In this document: piece after piece, positions 1 through 9,521 of the stretch
Layout: every line of letters begins with the position of its first letter
How positions within the stretch are numbered: position 1 is the first letter of the stretch
DNA from: an uncultured Monoglobus sp.
Lineage (GTDB): Bacteria > Bacillota > Clostridia > Monoglobales > Monoglobaceae
Assembly: GCA_947624305.1 (NCBI GenBank)
Contig: CANQKC010000010.1
Coordinates: 1-64,000, forward strand
Reading direction: 5' to 3'
DNA length: 64,000 nt
Program-made: the position numbers and the translations under genes
Notes under the pieces: generated by a model
Databases searched by the model: none
The model's input: only the letters and a program-made list of their open reading frames with translations
Told to the model about the DNA's origin: nothing

Positions 1-217
1 TTCATCTGTCTTTTTTACTATCTAAAAATTTTTTATTATTTCTTATTTTTTCTCTTGACTTTTAATAGTTAGTCTACTACTTTCCTTAAATAATACCACA
101 ACGCCGCCGCATTGTCAAAATTATTAACGAATTGTAAACATTAAAAAATTCCTCCGGTTTTTAATGTTTTTTTAAGGAAAGGGGTTTAGAATAATTTTGA
201 CAAAAGGAGGAAAGCAA

Positions 218-952
218 ATGGCGATTGAAATTTTCAACCGATATGAGCATAAATATCTGCTGGACAGAGAGACCTATGAAAAGGTGATACCGATAATCGA
301 GCGGCACATGGAGCTTGACGCGTACAACGAGGGCCGCAAGCCCTACACCATCGCCAACATATACTATGACACCGGCGACGATTATCTTATCCGCCACTCG
401 CTCGAGAGTCCCGAATATAAGGAAAAGCTGCGGCTGCGCTCTTACGGCGTGCCCGACAAAAAATCCACGGTCTTTCTTGAGATCAAGAAAAAGTACCGCG
501 GGCTTGTCAACAAGCGCCGCACCATGCTAAAGCTTGACGAGGCCTATGACTTTGTAAAGACCGGAGACGAGCCCGAACCGCGGGAATACATGAACAAGCA
601 GGTCATGGACGAGATAAACTACTTTCTGCACGTTTATGATTTAAAGCCGAAGGTGTATCTGGCGTATGACCGCATCGCGTATTTTGAAAAGGACAATCCC
701 GACCTTCGCATCTCGTTTGACAAAAACATCCGCTCGCGGCGTTACGACGTTCATCTTGAGGACGGGGACTACGGGAAAAAACTGCTCGGCGGCGACATGT
801 ATCTTATGGAGATAAAGACCGCGAAGGCAAAGCCGCTCTGGCTGACGCATATGCTCAGCGAGCTTGGCATAAAGCGGGTCAAGTTCTCAAAATACGGCAC
901 CGAGTTCAAAAACATGATAAAAAAACGCGCGGCCCGCGCCGCGGCGCTGTGA
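218..952 (+). CDS. VTC domain-containing protein (polyphosphate polymerase-like)
   Basis: ORF with N-terminal FNRYEHKYLLDRETYEKV and ..LEIKKKYRGLVNKRR.. typical of bacterial VTC domains; aaaggagg RBS at 203-210 favours ATG 218 over the ORF-track start 197. Confidence 0.85.
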   Translation: MAIEIFNRYEHKYLLDRETYEKVIPIIERHMELDAYNEGRKPYTIANIYYDTGDDYLIRHSLESPEYKEKLRLRSYGVPDKKSTVFLEIKKKYRGLVNKRRTMLKLDEAYDFVKTGDEPEPREYMNKQVMDEINYFLHVYDLKPKVYLAYDRIAYFEKDNPDLRISFDKNIRSRRYDVHLEDGDYGKKLLGGDMYLMEIKTAKAKPLWLTHMLSELGIKRVKFSKYGTEFKNMIKKRAARAAAL

Positions 953-973
953 TAACAAAAAAGGAGATTTCAA

Positions 974-1663
974 ATGGACAATATATTCAACAACATACTC
1001 GCGAACGTTTCCGACAATTTGTCGGTCACGTCGGCGATAATCACAATGGCCGTGGCTGTGGCGTTCGGCGCGGTTATCGCGTTTACCTATTACAAGACCC
1101 AGAACGAGGATTATTATCAGCGGAGCCTCGCGATAACGCTGCTTATGCTGCCCGTTATTCTTTCGGTGATAATCCTGTTCATCGGCAGCAACATAGCGCG
1201 GGCGTTCAGCCTCGCGGGAACGCTTTCGATAATCCGCTTCAGGAGCGCGCCCGGCGACCCCAAGGACATAGGCTTTATATTTTTTGACATTGCCGCGGGC
1301 CTCGCCTGCGGAGTCGGGCTCTACGCCTACGGCGCGATTTTCGTGATCGTTCTGTGCCTCGTTATTATCGCGGCCGAAAAATGGGGGCTGTTCGAGAAGC
1401 GCACCGTGCGCAAGCACCTTAAGATCACAATACCCGAGGACTTAAACTACGAGCATGCCTTTGACGAAATTCTTAAAAAACACACCAAAAAATACACGCT
1501 CGATAAGATCCACACCACCGACCTCGGCTCACTGTTCGAGCTTTGCTATACCGTGACAATGCTGAGCGGTCAGGACGAGCAGGAATTTTTAAACGAGCTT
1601 CGCTGCCGAAACGGAAACCTGAGCATAATTCTCTCGGCCGCCCCGAGCGCGGCGCAGTACTGA
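974..1663 (+). CDS. DUF4956 domain-containing membrane protein
   Basis: Multi-TM protein with AGTLSIIRFRSAPGDPKDIGFIFFDIAAGLACG motif typical of DUF4956; directly after the VTC gene. Confidence 0.8.
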   Translation: MDNIFNNILANVSDNLSVTSAIITMAVAVAFGAVIAFTYYKTQNEDYYQRSLAITLLMLPVILSVIILFIGSNIARAFSLAGTLSIIRFRSAPGDPKDIGFIFFDIAAGLACGVGLYAYGAIFVIVLCLVIIAAEKWGLFEKRTVRKHLKITIPEDLNYEHAFDEILKKHTKKYTLDKIHTTDLGSLFELCYTVTMLSGQDEQEFLNELRCRNGNLSIILSAAPSAAQY

Positions 1664-1683
1664 AAACAAGGAGGAACATTCAT

Positions 1684-3639
1684 ATGAGAAAAATATTCTC
1701 GATAATACTTTGCGTGATGATAAGCCTCAGCTGCTCCGCCTGCAGCGCGGCGGACAGCGAGGCATGGAAAAACAACACCGGAAAAATCGATCTTAATTCC
1801 ATGACCGTAAGCGGCTCGGGCGTCAGCGCCTCAAACGACACGGTCACAATAACCAAGGGCGGCGACTTTGAGGTAAGCGGAACCTTGAGCGACGGCATGA
1901 TCTATATTAATTCCGACGACAAAGTAAAGCTCCGCCTCTCGGGAGCGTCGATCACAAACAATGACGGCCCCGCGATATATTTTGACAACGCGGAGAAGGC
2001 GTTTATCACTATCACCGAGGGCACAGAGAACACATTGACCGACGGCAAGACGTACAGCGACGAAAACGCCGACGGCGCGCTGTTTTCAAACGACGACCTT
2101 GAGATCAAGGGCGGCGGAAAGCTCACGATCAGCGGAAACTATAAGCACGGAATAGCGGGCGACGACGATGTTGCGATAGAAAACGGAACGATTACGATAA
2201 CCTCATACGAGCACGGAATTAAGGCCAACGACAAACTTTGGGTCTCGGGCGGAGAGATCACGGCGGTCTCGGAAACCGGAAAACCTATGAAAGCGGGCGT
2301 GGAGGTCCTGATAGACGGTGGAACGCTGAACCTCACCTCGACGCAGAGCGAGGGTATTGAAAGCAAGGGCACGCTCACCATAAACGGCGGCGAGATAAAC
2401 TTGACCGCCGCGGACGACGGAATTAACACCGGAATGGAAAACACCACCGAGAACGGAAACGGCGCGGAGCCGCAAATGCAGGGCGGTCAGCCGCCCGAGA
2501 TGAACGGTCAGGCGCAAAGCAATGCGCAGCAGCCGCAGGGCGGTTTTGAGCCCGGACAGACGCCTCAAATGCTCGACGGACAGATGCCTCCCGAGATGAA
2601 CGGTCAGATGCCCGATGGACAGGTGCCGCCCGAGATGAGCGGTCAAGTGCCCGACGGACAGACACCTCCTGAAATGAACGGAGATATGCCGCGGGCAAGC
2701 TTTGAGCCCGGCCAGCGGCACAGAGGCATGCGCGGCGGAGGCCCCGAAGGAATGATTGACGAGGAAACCGCGGCGGCCCACGCCATAACGATAAACGGCG
2801 GAAAGATATATGTCAACGCGGGCGGCGACGGGATCGACTCAAACGGAAATCTGACGATAAACGGCGGAGAGCTTACGATCGACGGCCCGACAAACGCGGG
2901 CAACGGCTCGCTTGACGCACAGGGAACCTTCGCCTTAAACGGCGGAACCGTTATCGCGGCCTCGGCTGCGGGAATGAACCAGAACCCGTCGGTCTGCGAA
3001 AATCAGTCCTACGCCGCGATAAATCTCAGCGCGTCTCAAACAGCGGGCACCGAGATCTCGATCCGCGAGACGGCCTCGGGCAATGAGATCATGAAATACG
3101 CGCCCTCAAAGGCGTATCAGACGCTGATATACTCATCCGACAAGCTCAAAGCCGGCACCGAATACGCGGTATATGTCGGCGGCGAACAGGCCGAGACCTT
3201 CACCGCGCAAAGCGGTGTCAACCAAATCGGAACGGCGGCCTTCGGAATGTTCGGCGGCCGCGGTTTCGGCGGCCGGGGAATGCGCGATTTAAACCAAGAG
3301 ATCACGGTGTTCGTAAACGGCAGCCGCGTTAATTTTCAAACGGCTCCGGTGACGCGGAACGACACGACCCTGGTGGGCTTCCGCGCGATACTCGAGGCGC
3401 TGGGCGCCTCGGTGACATGGGATGACGCGTCGCAGACCGCGACAGCCGAAAAGGACGGCACGGTCATAACCATGACGATCGGCTCGACCACGGCGACGAT
3501 AAACGGCGAGCCCGCGGAAATGCTCGCCGCGCCGGAGCTTATAAACGACAGCACTCTGATCCCCGTTCGGTTCATCTCCGAGAACCTCGGAATGACGGTC
3601 GATTGGGACGAGCAGCTTAAACAGATAAATATATATTAA
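1684..3639 (+). CDS. Lipoprotein with carbohydrate-binding (DUF4353-like) repeats, Met/Pro/Gly-rich insert and C-terminal copper-amine-oxidase-N-like domain
   Basis: Lipobox-like signal MRKIFSIILCVMISLSCSAC; repeated 'INGGxxxI' beta-helix motifs; C-terminal VFVNGSRVNFQTAPVTRNDTTLVGFRAILEALGASVTWDD..; ORF-track start 1543 overlaps the upstream gene, ATG 1684 has aaggagg upstream. Confidence 0.8.
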   Translation: MRKIFSIILCVMISLSCSACSAADSEAWKNNTGKIDLNSMTVSGSGVSASNDTVTITKGGDFEVSGTLSDGMIYINSDDKVKLRLSGASITNNDGPAIYFDNAEKAFITITEGTENTLTDGKTYSDENADGALFSNDDLEIKGGGKLTISGNYKHGIAGDDDVAIENGTITITSYEHGIKANDKLWVSGGEITAVSETGKPMKAGVEVLIDGGTLNLTSTQSEGIESKGTLTINGGEINLTAADDGINTGMENTTENGNGAEPQMQGGQPPEMNGQAQSNAQQPQGGFEPGQTPQMLDGQMPPEMNGQMPDGQVPPEMSGQVPDGQTPPEMNGDMPRASFEPGQRHRGMRGGGPEGMIDEETAAAHAITINGGKIYVNAGGDGIDSNGNLTINGGELTIDGPTNAGNGSLDAQGTFALNGGTVIAASAAGMNQNPSVCENQSYAAINLSASQTAGTEISIRETASGNEIMKYAPSKAYQTLIYSSDKLKAGTEYAVYVGGEQAETFTAQSGVNQIGTAAFGMFGGRGFGGRGMRDLNQEITVFVNGSRVNFQTAPVTRNDTTLVGFRAILEALGASVTWDDASQTATAEKDGTVITMTIGSTTATINGEPAEMLAAPELINDSTLIPVRFISENLGMTVDWDEQLKQINIY

Positions 3640-3663
3640 TTACTATAACCCTCCCATAATGTT

Positions 3664-3699
3664 AAAAACGGCTGAGCGAGTTGACGCTCAGCCGTTTTT
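3664..3699. terminator. Bidirectional intrinsic terminator
   Basis: AAAAACGGCTGAGCG-agttga-CGCTCAGCCGTTTTT perfect inverted repeat between convergent genes. Confidence 0.9.
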
Positions 3700-3708
3700 A
3701 TTCTCTTT

Positions 3709-5166
3709 TTATTTAAGCCGTTTTAAGATTTCAAGCACATAGTTCCATGTGCGCTGCACAGAGGCCACGTCCATTCTCTCGTTCGGGGTGTGGATGTCCT
3801 TCATGTCGGGGCCCATCGAAACGCAGTCGAGCCCGGGCAGCTTGCCCGCGAACAGACCGCACTCGACGCCCGCGTGAAGCGCCTCGACCTTCGGCTCTCT
3901 GCCGTACTGCTCTTTAAACACCTCAACCATGAGCTCGCGCAGCATTGAGTCCTGCTTATATTCCCAGGCGGGATAGTCGCCGATAAACTCCACGGTTCCG
4001 CCCAAAAGCTCCATAAGATTGCTCAAGCGTCCGCAAAGCTCTTCCTTTTCGGTGCCGACGCTGCTGCGAACCGCGAAGCGCATAACCGCCTTGTCATCCT
4101 CGGTCTCCAAAACTCCCATATTGAGCGACGTCTGCACGAGGCCCGGAATGTCAAGGCTCATTCTCTGAATTCCGCCCGGCAGATTGACAAGCGCGGCGAT
4201 AAGCCGCTTTTTGCCGTCCGGAGCCATAACGTCGAAGCTGCCCGTTTTTCCCGCTTCAGCCGTAAGCGACAGCTCGGGGTCGGACAGGTGGTATTCGTCC
4301 TTGAATATCTTGTCAAATTTCTCGGCAAAAGCCGTGATCTTCGGAACGTCAGCCGCGCCGACCACGATCTTCGCCTCGGACGCCCTGGGTATCGCGTTGT
4401 CCTTGAGTCCGCCGTCAGCCGAAACAAGCTTATAATCCGCGATCTTCGCGAGCTCGTTCAAAGCTCTGCCCAAAAGGCGGTTGGAATTCGCGCGCTCCTT
4501 GTTTATCTCAACGCCCGAATGGCCGCCCGTGAGACCGTCGATCTTAAGGCTGATCTCAACGCCCTCGGCACTCTCACGCTCGATCGGAAGAGTGCAGATC
4601 GCGCTCGTGCCGCCCGCGCAGCTCACAAGCAGAACACCCTCGTCCTCGGAGTCAAGATTGAGCATGATCCTCGATTTTAAGGGCGAGCAGTCAAGATCGG
4701 CCGCGCCGAACATTCCTGTTTCCTCATCGACCGTGAACACTGCCTCAAGCGGCGGGTGCGGGATGTCGTCGGAGTCCAAAATCGCGAGAGCGAAGGCTAC
4801 CGCTATGCCGTCGTCGCCGCCCAATGTGGTCCCGTCGGCCGAGATAACGCCGTTCTCAAGTCTGAGGCGCAGGCCGTCCTTTTCAAAGTCAATGTCGCAG
4901 CCCGCTTCCTTTTCGCACACCATGTCCATATGGCCCTGGAGCATGACCGGAGCCGAGTCCTCATAGCCCGCGGTGCCGTCCTTCCAGATTATAACATTGT
5001 TTGTGCCGTCCTGTATATATTTAAGGCCGCGCTCTTTTGCAAACCCGGCGCAATAATCGCTGATTTGCTTTGTGTTGCCCGAACCGTGGGGTATGGCGCA
5101 GATCTCCTCGAAATATTTAAAAACCTTTTTGGGCTCTATGCCCGATAATACCGGCATTTTGTTCAC
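3709..5166 (-). CDS. pepD: Aminoacyl-histidine dipeptidase (PepD-like, M20 family)
   Basis: 485 aa; GSGNTKQISDYC, MLQGHMDMVCEKE, TLGGDDGIAVA, VDEETGMFGA, LHAGVECGLF motifs. Confidence 0.92.
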   Translation of the reverse strand: MNKMPVLSGIEPKKVFKYFEEICAIPHGSGNTKQISDYCAGFAKERGLKYIQDGTNNVIIWKDGTAGYEDSAPVMLQGHMDMVCEKEAGCDIDFEKDGLRLRLENGVISADGTTLGGDDGIAVAFALAILDSDDIPHPPLEAVFTVDEETGMFGAADLDCSPLKSRIMLNLDSEDEGVLLVSCAGGTSAICTLPIERESAEGVEISLKIDGLTGGHSGVEINKERANSNRLLGRALNELAKIADYKLVSADGGLKDNAIPRASEAKIVVGAADVPKITAFAEKFDKIFKDEYHLSDPELSLTAEAGKTGSFDVMAPDGKKRLIAALVNLPGGIQRMSLDIPGLVQTSLNMGVLETEDDKAVMRFAVRSSVGTEKEELCGRLSNLMELLGGTVEFIGDYPAWEYKQDSMLRELMVEVFKEQYGREPKVEALHAGVECGLFAGKLPGLDCVSMGPDMKDIHTPNERMDVASVQRTWNYVLEILKRLK

Positions 5167-5176
5167 CTCTTAAAAA

Positions 5177-5530
5177 TTATTTTGCTTTTTTGCGATAGAC
5201 GCGCTTGTCCGCGTCAACGGGCTCGATCAGACCGTCCTTCTGCATAACGTCGATCAGAGCGGCAGTGAATTCCTTGTCGCCCTGAACCACCGCGCTGTTG
5301 CGGCTGAACGCCTCCGAGGCGGTAATTCCGTCAACCAGCTTGCGCATTTGCCGCTCGGTGATCGTGTCGTTTGACTTAAGGTAGCGCATGACCTTGTCAG
5401 CCGCCTTTGAGAACAGCATTTTACTCAGGTTCTCCTTCTGAAAATACGCCTTGCGCATTCCCCAGACCACCAGAACCGCGGTAGCTGCGGCGAACATCAG
5501 AATTCCAAATCCCGCGATAAGAAACCTCAT
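5177..5530 (-). CDS. Small membrane-anchored hypothetical protein
   Basis: 117 aa with N-terminal TM; overlaps the next ORF by 4 nt (translational coupling). Confidence 0.6.
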   Translation of the reverse strand: MRFLIAGFGILMFAAATAVLVVWGMRKAYFQKENLSKMLFSKAADKVMRYLKSNDTITERQMRKLVDGITASEAFSRNSAVVQGDKEFTAALIDVMQKDGLIEPVDADKRVYRKKAK

Positions 5531-5901
5531 GACTTCGCCCCTTTCTTTTTGCCCCGGGGCATCGTTATAAAGCCGTTTGTCTGAAGCGTCGCCAGATAAG
5601 TGACAACGCGGTCGAGCATACGGTCTTTTTCCTTCGGGAACTCGCTTTCCATTGCGCGTATTATATCCATGACGGTGTTTTTGCCGTCAATGTTTTTCCA
5701 GACAACGCTGCCGTATTTGTCAAGAGCGATGTGGCTCACGCGGGGCTTTTTGAAAAGCTTTTGCGCTATCGTATTGTAAAAGCCCTTGTTTTCCATGTCG
5801 ATCTCGACCATGCCGTCGTCCTTGACCCGCCAAGGCCGTTCCGACCCGCGGGTCGGAACGGCGTCAAAGTAATTGGCGGATACCTTTTTCTTTTTTGCCA
5901 T
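5527..5901 (-). CDS. PqqD-like (RRE-type peptide-binding) protein
   Basis: KPRVSHIALDKYGSVVWKNIDGKNTVMDIIRAMESEF...RVVTYLATLQTNGFI resembles the PqqD fold family pattern. Confidence 0.7.
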   Translation of the reverse strand: MAKKKKVSANYFDAVPTRGSERPWRVKDDGMVEIDMENKGFYNTIAQKLFKKPRVSHIALDKYGSVVWKNIDGKNTVMDIIRAMESEFPKEKDRMLDRVVTYLATLQTNGFITMPRGKKKGAKS

Positions 5902-5907
5902 AGTATT

Positions 5908-7788
5908 TTATTTAGCCTTCTTCTTAAATCCGAACATGAACTTGATCATAATCGCGCAGAGCAGCACGAAGAATACCACTCCGCCCCAGTTGCCGAGTAT
6001 GCCGCCCATGTCAAGATCAAGGCCGACAACCGCGAACACCGCGAGCAGTATTCCGACAAGTCCCTCGCCGGCGATCATACCGGACGAGAACAGAACTCCG
6101 TCGTTGATGATCTCGCCGCGGCGCTCCTCGCTCTTGCACTTGCGCTTCTCTGCCCAGAGACGGATAAGGCCGCCGACCATGATAGGCGTGGACAGATGTA
6201 TCGGCAGATAAAGGCCGATAGCGAACGGAAGAACGGGGATACCAACGATCTCAACAGCGATAGCGATAAACACGCCCGTGAACACAAGTCCCCAAGGCAG
6301 GTTGCCGCCCATAACGCCCTCAACTACCATCTTCATCAGCGTGGCCTGAGGCGCGGGGATCTGGCTCGAACCATAGCTCCACGCGGCGTTGAGCAGATAC
6401 AGAACGCCCGCGATCGCGAGGCCCGCCGCAACGGCGCCGATGAGCTCGCCTATCTGCTGATAGAACGGCGTCGCGCCGACTATGTAACCGGTCTTGAGGT
6501 CCTGAGACGTATCGCCGGCCATGGCGGCGACGATACAGATAACGGTGCCTATGCAGATCGCTGTCGTCATGCCGCCTATGCCCGTGTTGCCCGTGGCCTT
6601 AAGCAGCACCGTTGAGATCAGCAGTGTGGCTATCGCCATACCCGAAACAGGGTTGTTCGACGAGCCGACCAAGCCGACCATTCTTGACGAAACGGTCGCG
6701 AAGAAGAAACCGAATACAACAACTATAACGGCTGCCAGCAGGCTGATCGGAACGCTGGGGATGAGCCAGAGCAGGATCGCGATAACAAGCGCGCCGATCA
6801 TAGCGACCGGAAGAGATATTGTGCGCTCGGTACGCGAAACGCCGCCGCTGTGGCCGAAGCCCTTCATCGCCTTTGCGAATGTCGAAACGATCAGAGGCAG
6901 CGACTTGATGAGGCTCAGTATGCCTCCTGCCGCGACGGCTCCGGCGCCTATGTAGCGCACAAAGCTGCCCCACAGATCCCATGTCTCAAGCTGATTAAAA
7001 GGCGCTTCGGCGGGATACATTACCGCGTCGCCTCCAACAAGCACAAGCATGGGCATAATAACGAACCAGCCCAAAACCGCGCCGCCGAGCATGTATGACG
7101 CGACTCTCGCGCCGCAGATGTAGCCGACGCCGACCAGAGCGGGCAGAACGTCCATTCCTATGCCCGAACCGGGATAGGCCTTGATCGACCAATCGACCTC
7201 ACTGGGGAACAGGCAGAGACCGTCGGCGATGAACTTGTAAACCGCCGCGATACCGAGACCCGAGAACACCAGCTTTGATTTGTCGCCGCCTTCCTCTCCC
7301 GCAAGCAGAACCTCGGAACATGCCGTACCCTCGGGGAAGGGCAGCACTCCGTGCTCCTCAACGATAAGGGCCGTGCGCAGGGGGATCATGAACAGAACGC
7401 CCAGAATGCCGCCGCATATCGCGATGAACGTGATCATCAAAAACGAGGGCGTCGCCACGGAGCTGTCCTCCGCAGCCCACATGAACAGCGCGGGCAGAGT
7501 GAATATCGCGCCCGCGGCCAGCGACTCACCGGCGGAACCGATGGTCTGGACCATGTTGTTCTCAAGAATTGAATTTTTCCTGAGAATGAGTCTGATAACG
7601 CCCATCGAGATAACCGCCGCGGGAATCGAGGCCGAAACCGTCATGCCCACGCGGAGACCGAGATAAGCGTTAGCCGCGCCGAACACAACCGCGAGGATTA
7701 TGCCCAGCACAATTGATGTTACCGTAAATTCCGGAACGATCTTGTCAGCCGGAATATAGGGCTTGAATGCTTTCTTTTTGTCATCCAT
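5908..7788 (-). CDS. OPT family oligopeptide transporter
   Basis: Many TMs, FTVTSIVLGIILAVVFGAANAYLGLRVGMTVSASIPAAVISMG motif; ATG at 7788 with GGAGAGG upstream. Confidence 0.9.
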   Translation of the reverse strand: MDDKKKAFKPYIPADKIVPEFTVTSIVLGIILAVVFGAANAYLGLRVGMTVSASIPAAVISMGVIRLILRKNSILENNMVQTIGSAGESLAAGAIFTLPALFMWAAEDSSVATPSFLMITFIAICGGILGVLFMIPLRTALIVEEHGVLPFPEGTACSEVLLAGEEGGDKSKLVFSGLGIAAVYKFIADGLCLFPSEVDWSIKAYPGSGIGMDVLPALVGVGYICGARVASYMLGGAVLGWFVIMPMLVLVGGDAVMYPAEAPFNQLETWDLWGSFVRYIGAGAVAAGGILSLIKSLPLIVSTFAKAMKGFGHSGGVSRTERTISLPVAMIGALVIAILLWLIPSVPISLLAAVIVVVFGFFFATVSSRMVGLVGSSNNPVSGMAIATLLISTVLLKATGNTGIGGMTTAICIGTVICIVAAMAGDTSQDLKTGYIVGATPFYQQIGELIGAVAAGLAIAGVLYLLNAAWSYGSSQIPAPQATLMKMVVEGVMGGNLPWGLVFTGVFIAIAVEIVGIPVLPFAIGLYLPIHLSTPIMVGGLIRLWAEKRKCKSEERRGEIINDGVLFSSGMIAGEGLVGILLAVFAVVGLDLDMGGILGNWGGVVFFVLLCAIMIKFMFGFKKKAK

Positions 7789-7877
7789 TTTAACCTCTCC
7801 TTTCAATTTTTATAAAAGCATACAACTGTCTGTATTATTTTACTACAAATTTTGGCAAAAGTCAACAGAAAATGAAA

Positions 7878-7906
7878 TAAAAAAACGCGAAAGACGGATC
7901 TTTCGC
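7878..7906 (-). terminator. Intrinsic terminator of the glg operon
   Basis: On minus strand GCGAAAGA-tccg-TCTTTCGC followed by GTTTTTTTATTT. Confidence 0.8.
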
Positions 7907-7994
7907 ATCAAGAAATAATTACTGCCCTCCCGCCTTGTGCAAATCCGTAAAATCAAGCCTCTCCCCGTTTTCGGGGAGAGGCCCAAAGCGATTT

Positions 7995-9428
7995 TCAGCC
8001 TAAAAGATTGTCATACATATCCTGGTACTGCTTCGCAGACTCCTTCCACGAGAAGTCCTGCTTCATCGCGTTCTTGACCAGCTTGTTCCAGATGTCCTTC
8101 TTGCTGAAGATCTCGATCGCGTAGCGTATCGTGTGCATCATATCGTGAGCGGTGTAGGGATAGAAGCTGAAGCCGTTGCCCTCGCCGGTGTACTCGTTGT
8201 AGGGCTGGATCGAGTCCTTGAGTCCGCCCGTCTCGCGCACGATCGGGATCGTGCCGTAGGCAAGAGAAATCATCTGGCTCAGGCCGCAGGGCTCGAACAT
8301 CGACGGCATCAGGAACAGGTCGCAGGCGGCGTATACCTTGTGCGCCAGCTCGTTGCTGAACATAATGTTTGCCGACATCTTCTGAGAATTGCACCACGCG
8401 TTGTGGCGGAACAGATTTTCATACTTCGCCTCGCCCGTTCCGACAACGACAAGCTGAATGTCCATATTCATCAGCTCGCCCATCGCCTCGGCGATTATGT
8501 CAAAGCCCTTCTGGTCAACCAGACGCGAGATTATGCCTATCATGACCTTCTCGCCGTCGACCGTGAGGCCGAGCTGCTCCTGCAGCTTCATCTTGTTTTC
8601 CTTCTTGCGCTTGAGCACCGTGCGAACGTCGAAGTTCTCAAAAATCATCGGATCGGTCTTGGGGTTATATACCTCATAATCAATTCCGTTAAGTATTCCG
8701 AACAGCGACCGGTTCCTCGCCGAGAGCAGGCCGTCAAGCTTCTCGCCGCCCGTGGGCGTCTGTATTTCGGCCGCGTATGTCGGGCTTACCGTGGTCACAT
8801 AGTCAGAGTAAACTATGCCGCCCTTGAGCAGGTTGGCGCAGCCGTGGAACTCGAGCTTGTCGGAGGTGAAGAAATCTCTTCCCAGCGAGAAAAAGTCGGC
8901 CACGATGTCGATCGAATAAATCCCCTGATAGCGAAGATTGTGGATCGTGAACACGGTCTTAATTCCCGCGTAGAACTCGTCGCGCACATAGTAGGCGTTG
9001 AGCAGCACGGGCACCATGCCTGTCTGCCAGTCGTGGCAGTGTATAACATCCGGCTTCCACTCAAGGTGCTTTAAGATCTCAAGCGCAGCTTTGTCAAAGA
9101 ACGCGAAGCGCTCCAGATCGTTCCACTTATAGAGATAGGGGTCGCCGAAATAATACTCGTTGTCGATAAAATAATATGTCACGCCTTCCTTTTTAAGCTC
9201 GAACACGCCGCAGTATTTGCGTCTCCAGCCCAGAGGAATGTAGATGAAGAATTTGAACTCCATCTGCTCTAAGTACTCCTGGGGGATGCAGCCGTATTTC
9301 GGAAGAGCCACTCTTACATCGTCGCCCAGCGCCGCGAGAGCTGTGGGAAGCGAGCCCACAACATCGCCGAGACCGCCTGTTTTGGCGAACGGCGCGACCT
9401 CGGATGACGCCATAAAAATCTTACTCAT
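7995..9428 (-). CDS. glgA: Glycogen synthase (ADP-glucose, GT5)
   Basis: MSKIFMASSEVAPFAKTGGLGDVVGSLP... diagnostic N-terminus. Confidence 0.97.
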   Translation of the reverse strand: MSKIFMASSEVAPFAKTGGLGDVVGSLPTALAALGDDVRVALPKYGCIPQEYLEQMEFKFFIYIPLGWRRKYCGVFELKKEGVTYYFIDNEYYFGDPYLYKWNDLERFAFFDKAALEILKHLEWKPDVIHCHDWQTGMVPVLLNAYYVRDEFYAGIKTVFTIHNLRYQGIYSIDIVADFFSLGRDFFTSDKLEFHGCANLLKGGIVYSDYVTTVSPTYAAEIQTPTGGEKLDGLLSARNRSLFGILNGIDYEVYNPKTDPMIFENFDVRTVLKRKKENKMKLQEQLGLTVDGEKVMIGIISRLVDQKGFDIIAEAMGELMNMDIQLVVVGTGEAKYENLFRHNAWCNSQKMSANIMFSNELAHKVYAACDLFLMPSMFEPCGLSQMISLAYGTIPIVRETGGLKDSIQPYNEYTGEGNGFSFYPYTAHDMMHTIRYAIEIFSKKDIWNKLVKNAMKQDFSWKESAKQYQDMYDNLLG

Positions 9429-9521
9429 ATATTACACATCCTTTCATGTGTTGTTGTTCTGGGTTTGCGCCGCGCGGCAAAAACGCCGCGCGGCTCCGAA
9501 ATTCATAGTTGATCCGCGGGA

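Noticed and set aside
1543-1683. N-terminal extension of the lipoprotein ORF (start 1543)
   Set aside because: Overlaps the DUF4956 gene; signal peptide and RBS place the start at 1684.
2203-2781. 192-aa minus-strand ORF over the Met/Pro/Gly repeat region
   Set aside because: Antisense to a well-supported CDS; low-complexity His/Arg/Leu-rich translation caused by the tandem repeat.
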